Below, piece after piece: positions 60,842 through 64,000 of a stretch of 64,000 nt of DNA. The stretch is from Bradysia coprophila (lineage: Eukaryota; Arthropoda; Insecta; Diptera; Sciaridae). The notes beneath the pieces were generated by a model. That model saw only the letters and a program-made list of their open reading frames with translations. It ran no database searches and had not been told where the DNA came from. Positions within the stretch are counted from its first letter, which is position 1, and each line of letters opens with the position of its first letter. Made by a program: the position numbers and the translations under genes. The stretch covers positions 4,464,001-4,528,000 of the forward strand of contig NW_023503972.1 in assembly GCF_014529535.1 (NCBI RefSeq), written 5' to 3'.

Positions 60842-63260
60842 TACTGAAGTTACAGCGGCCAGGCAGTTATACTGAAATCCCAGGCAGTTATACTGAAACG
60901 TCAGGTAGTTATAGTGAACCGCCAGGCAGTTGTACTGAACCGCCAGGTAGTTGTACTGAAACGCCAGTTAGTTATAGTAAACCGCCGGTTAGTTACAGTT
61001 AAAACTATAACTGCCTGGCGGTTCACTATAACTGCCTGGCGGTTCAGTCGAACTGCCTGGCGGTTCACTATAACTGCCTGGCTGTTATAATTATAATTAT
61101 AATTGAACCGCCAGGCAGTTATAGTGAACCGCCAGGCAGTTATAGTGAACCGCCAGACAGTTATAGTGAACCGCCAGGCAGTTATAGTGAACCGCCAGGC
61201 AGTTATAGTGAACCGCCAGGCAGTTATAGTGAACCGCCAGGCAGTTATAGGGAACCGCCAGGCAGTTATAGTGAACCGCCAGGCAGTTATAGTGAACCGC
61301 CAGGCAGTTATAGTGAACCGCCAGGCAGTTATAGTGAACCGCCAGGCAGTTATAGTGAACCGCCAGGCAGTTATAGTGAACCGCCAGGCAGTTGTAATGA
61401 ACCGCCAGGCAGTTATACTGAACAGCCAGACAGTTATACTGAACAGCCAGCAGTTATTTTCAACCGCCGGCCAGTTCTTCCGAACCGTCAGGCAGTTGTA
61501 ATGAACCGCCAGGTAGTTGTAATGAACCGCCAGGCAGTTATACTGAACAGCCAGCAGTTATTTTCAACCGCCAGCCAGTTCTTCCAAACCGTCAGGCAGT
61601 TGTAATGAACTGCCAGGTAGTTGTAATGAACCGCCAGGCAGTTGTAATGAACCGCCAGGCAGTTGTAATGAACCGCCAGGCAGTTGTAATGAACCGCCAG
61701 GCAGTTATACTGAACAGCCAGGCAGTTGTAATGAACCGCCAGGCAGTTATAAAGAACAGCCAGACAGTTATACTGAACAGCCAGCAGTTATTTTCAACCG
61801 CCAGCCAGTTCTTCCGAACCGTCAGGCAGTTGTAATGAACTGCCAGGTAGTTGTAATGAACTGCCAGGCAGCTTATAATGAACCGCCAGGCAGTTGTAAT
61901 GAACCGCCAGGCAGTTGTAATGAACCGCCAGGCAGTTGTAATGAACCGCCAGGCAGTTGTAATGAACCGCCAGGCAGTTGTAATGAACCGCCAGGCAGTT
62001 GTAATGAACCGCCAGGCAGTTGTAATGAACCGCCAGGCAGTTGTAATGAACCGCCAGGCAGTTGTAATGAACCGCCAGGCAGTTGTAATGAACCGCCAGG
62101 CAGTTGTAATGAACCGCCAGGCAGTTGTAATGAACCGCCAGGCAGTTGTAATGAACCGCCAGGCAGTTGTAATGAACCGCCAGGCAGTTGTAATGAACCG
62201 CCAGGCAGTTGTAATGAACCGCCAGGCAGTTGTGATGAACCGCCAGGCAGTTGTAATGAACCGCCAGGCAGTTGTAATGAACCGCCAGGCAGTTATACTG
62301 AACAGCCAGACAGTTATACTGAACAGCCAGACAGTTATTTTCAACCGCCAGCCAGTTCTTCCGAACCGCCAGGCAGTTGTAATGAACCGCCAGGCAGTTG
62401 TAATGAACCGCCAGGCAGTTGTAATGAACCGCCAGGCAGTTGTAATGAACCGCCAGGCAGTTATACTGAACAGTCAGACAGTTATACTGAACAGTCAGAC
62501 AGTTATACTGAACAGCCAGCAGTTATTTTCAACCGCCAGCCAGTTCTTCCGAACCGCCTGGCAGTTGTAATGAACCGCCAGGCAGTTGTAATGAACCGCC
62601 AGGCAGTTGTAATGAACCGCCAGGCAGTTGTAATGAACCGCCAGGCAGTTGTAATGAACCGCCAGGCAGTTGTAATGAACCGCCAGGCAGTTGTAATGAA
62701 CCGCCAGGCAGTTGTAATGAACCGCCAGGCAGTTGTAATGAACCGCCAGGCAGTTGTAATGAACCGCCAGGCAGTTATACTGAACAGTCAGACAGTTATG
62801 CTGAACAGCCAGCAGTTATTTTCAACCGCCAGCCAGTTCTTCCGAACCGTCAGGCAGTTGTAATGAACCGCCAGGCAGTTATAATGAACCGCCAGGCAGT
62901 TATAATGAACCGCCAGGCAGTTATAATGAACCACTAGGCAGTTGTAATGAACCGCCAGGCAGTTGCAATGAACCGCCAGGCAGTTGTAATTAACCGCCAG
63001 GCAGTTGTAATGAACCGCCAGGCAGTTGTAATGAACCGCCAGGCAGTTGTAATGAACCGCCAGGCAGTTGTAATGAACCGCCAGGCAGTTGTAATGAACC
63101 GCCAGGCAGTTGTAATGAACCGCCAGGCAGTTGTAATGAACCGCCAGGCAGTTGTAATGAACCGCCAGGCAGTTGAAATCAACCGCCAGGCAGTCATATC
63201 GGACTGTCAGGCAGTCATATCGAACTGCACAGTCATATCGAACACTGCCAGGTAATCACC
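60842..63260. repeat. Right 21-bp minisatellite array (~2.4 kb), inverted relative to the left
   Basis: The unit AACCGCCAGGCAGTTGTAATG is the reverse complement of the left-array unit. At about 61003-61086 a short block is in the opposite sense, flanked by small palindromes (AACTATAACTGCC.. and TTATAATTATAATTATAA). A longer composite unit (with AGCCAGCAGTTATTTTCAAC and CCAGTTCTTCCGAACCGTCA) recurs near 61450, 61555, 61785, 62335, 62520 and 62817. ORFs of 76-342 codons across it are repeat-driven (MNRQAVV or NEPPGSC heptads). Confidence 0.9.
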
Positions 63261-63335
63261 AGGTTTCATATGAAGACCGTCCTCGAATATAAAGTACACA
63301 AAGAAAAGGTCCTCAAATTAAAGCATAAAAAAATG

Positions 63336-64000
63336 TTTAATTTTCCCCCGATTTTCAGCCTCTGCCGCACTCTACAATCGGATTCTCTGTGTTACCTGAT
63401 GTGGTGGTGCGTTAACTTTTATCAATTTCATGACCATTTATGGTAAAAGCCAAGGTAGATGTATGGACGGAGGTAATGCCATATATAACCGAATCAAATG
63501 TGCAGTGGCACGAAAGTTCGCTATAAACGCCATCTTTCCCTTTCATTCAAATAACAAAATTGCTTAGAAACCTGGACAATCTGTTTTGAGATAGGCACAA
63601 CATTTTGTGAAACAAAAGTAAATCATAGTCAACCATTAAAAAATAAAGTGTCGTTGGCATCGAACTATTGTGCTAGACCGCGCGTCTGAATGGCATTACC
63701 TCCGCCTATATTCACCTTGGTAAAAGTGAAATAAAAGGATTCGATCATTTTATATTTTTCATTCATTTCCGATTATTAAGGTAATAAGGTAACTTATCCA
63801 GGGACGCCGACTTGTGTTTGGGAGTAGTGGTGCTCATACAACAAGCGAATCTGGGAGTAATGGTGCTCTTTCAAGTAAAACTGGAAAGATGTAGTGGTGC
63901 TCATCATTCGAGTAGTGGTGCCCGAGCCTCGCTTGTCCTTAGAAGTCGGCGCCCCTGAACTTATCGCAATTCGGCCGCTAAACAATTCGTTTCCCCACAC
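63336..64000. repeat. Right part of the second tandem copy, runs off the window
   Basis: It is identical to 33266-33930 where compared, starting TTTAATTTTCCCC. It carries the third copy of the 270-bp MITE. If the tandem-duplication reading is right, the next 1.35 kb beyond the window should match 33931-35286. Confidence 0.85.
63451..63719. mobile_element. ~270-bp MITE, copy 3
   Basis: The duplicate of 33381-33649 carried by the second tandem copy, not an independent insertion, since it has the same flanks. Confidence 0.75.

Larger units (their letters stand above)
36136..63335. mobile_element. 27.2-kb insertion with foldback minisatellite arms and a YR recombinase gene (putative giant mobile element)
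   Basis: The insert splits copy 2 of the tandem segment. The uninterrupted site in copy 1 (33266-33268, TTT) fixes the ends and shows a 3-bp TTT direct repeat at 36133-36135 and 63336-63338. Read inwards, both ends begin CATT and share GAGGACCT at about the same distance (left 36160-36167; right, on the minus strand, about 63307-63314). Behind each end lies an array of the same 21-bp minisatellite in opposite orientation. The interior carries a coiled-coil gene (-) and a tyrosine-recombinase gene (+), plus smaller repeats. A short shared TTT fits strand exchange by a tyrosine recombinase with a small core, but also a 3-bp target duplication by a DDE transposase. That this is one mobile unit, and that the internal YR gene moved it, is inference. 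Confidence 0.55.

Noticed and set aside
61103..62863. Right-array ORFs (NEPPGSC or MNRQAVV repeats) as secreted repeat proteins
   Set aside because: No signal peptide, no stable start, and the frames are broken by the composite units. They are best read as repeat by-products.

Overview
This is nuclear DNA from an insect, most likely a dipteran. The protein genes have several exons with GT-AG introns, many only 50-60 bp long, AT-rich intergenic DNA and AATAAA-type poly(A) signals, and the conserved proteins are animal-specific. The repeat load is heavy. I would guess a nematoceran fly such as a fungus gnat, but the sequence alone does not prove this.

The left half (1-31.8 kb) is ordinary host genome broken up by small foldback repeats. 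In order it holds: a dynein axonemal assembly factor 5 gene (DNAAF5/HEATR2, +, 4398-7177); mitochondrial ATP synthase subunit f (-, 9044-9615); the STRIPAK scaffold gene Strip/STRIP1 (+, 10343-19062, 12 exons); a membrane-bound M13 metallopeptidase of the neprilysin family (-, 19294-22936, 10 exons), which converges on Strip; and a short IRE1-like gene (-, 29485-31630). The IRE1-like gene keeps only the kinase-fold and KEN-type C-terminal domains, and both have lost key catalytic residues.

The right half (32-64 kb) is an accessory region. A 2,867-bp segment (32420-35286) appears to be tandemly duplicated. The second copy is split at a TTT by 27,200 bp of other DNA (36136-63335). That insert has a short imperfect terminal inverted repeat (CATT...GAGGACCT), a 3-bp TTT direct repeat at the junctions, and two large arrays of the same 21-bp minisatellite in opposite orientation just inside its ends (36274-41650 and about 60842-63260). 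Copy 1 of the duplication supplies the uninterrupted empty site. Between the arrays lie two divergently transcribed genes: an unrecognised coiled-coil gene (-, 43257-50672) and a tyrosine-recombinase-fold gene with zinc-finger-like motifs (+, 52547-59600). The recombinase gene keeps the R, R, H and Y active-site residues.

The main hypothesis is that 36136-63335 is a giant mobile element, or its remnant, with foldback minisatellite arms, a YR recombinase and a cargo gene. The boundaries and the empty site are read directly from sequence. That the YR gene moved the insert is inference. Several smaller foldback/MITE families (8-bp TSD, TTAA TSD and others) occur inside and outside it.
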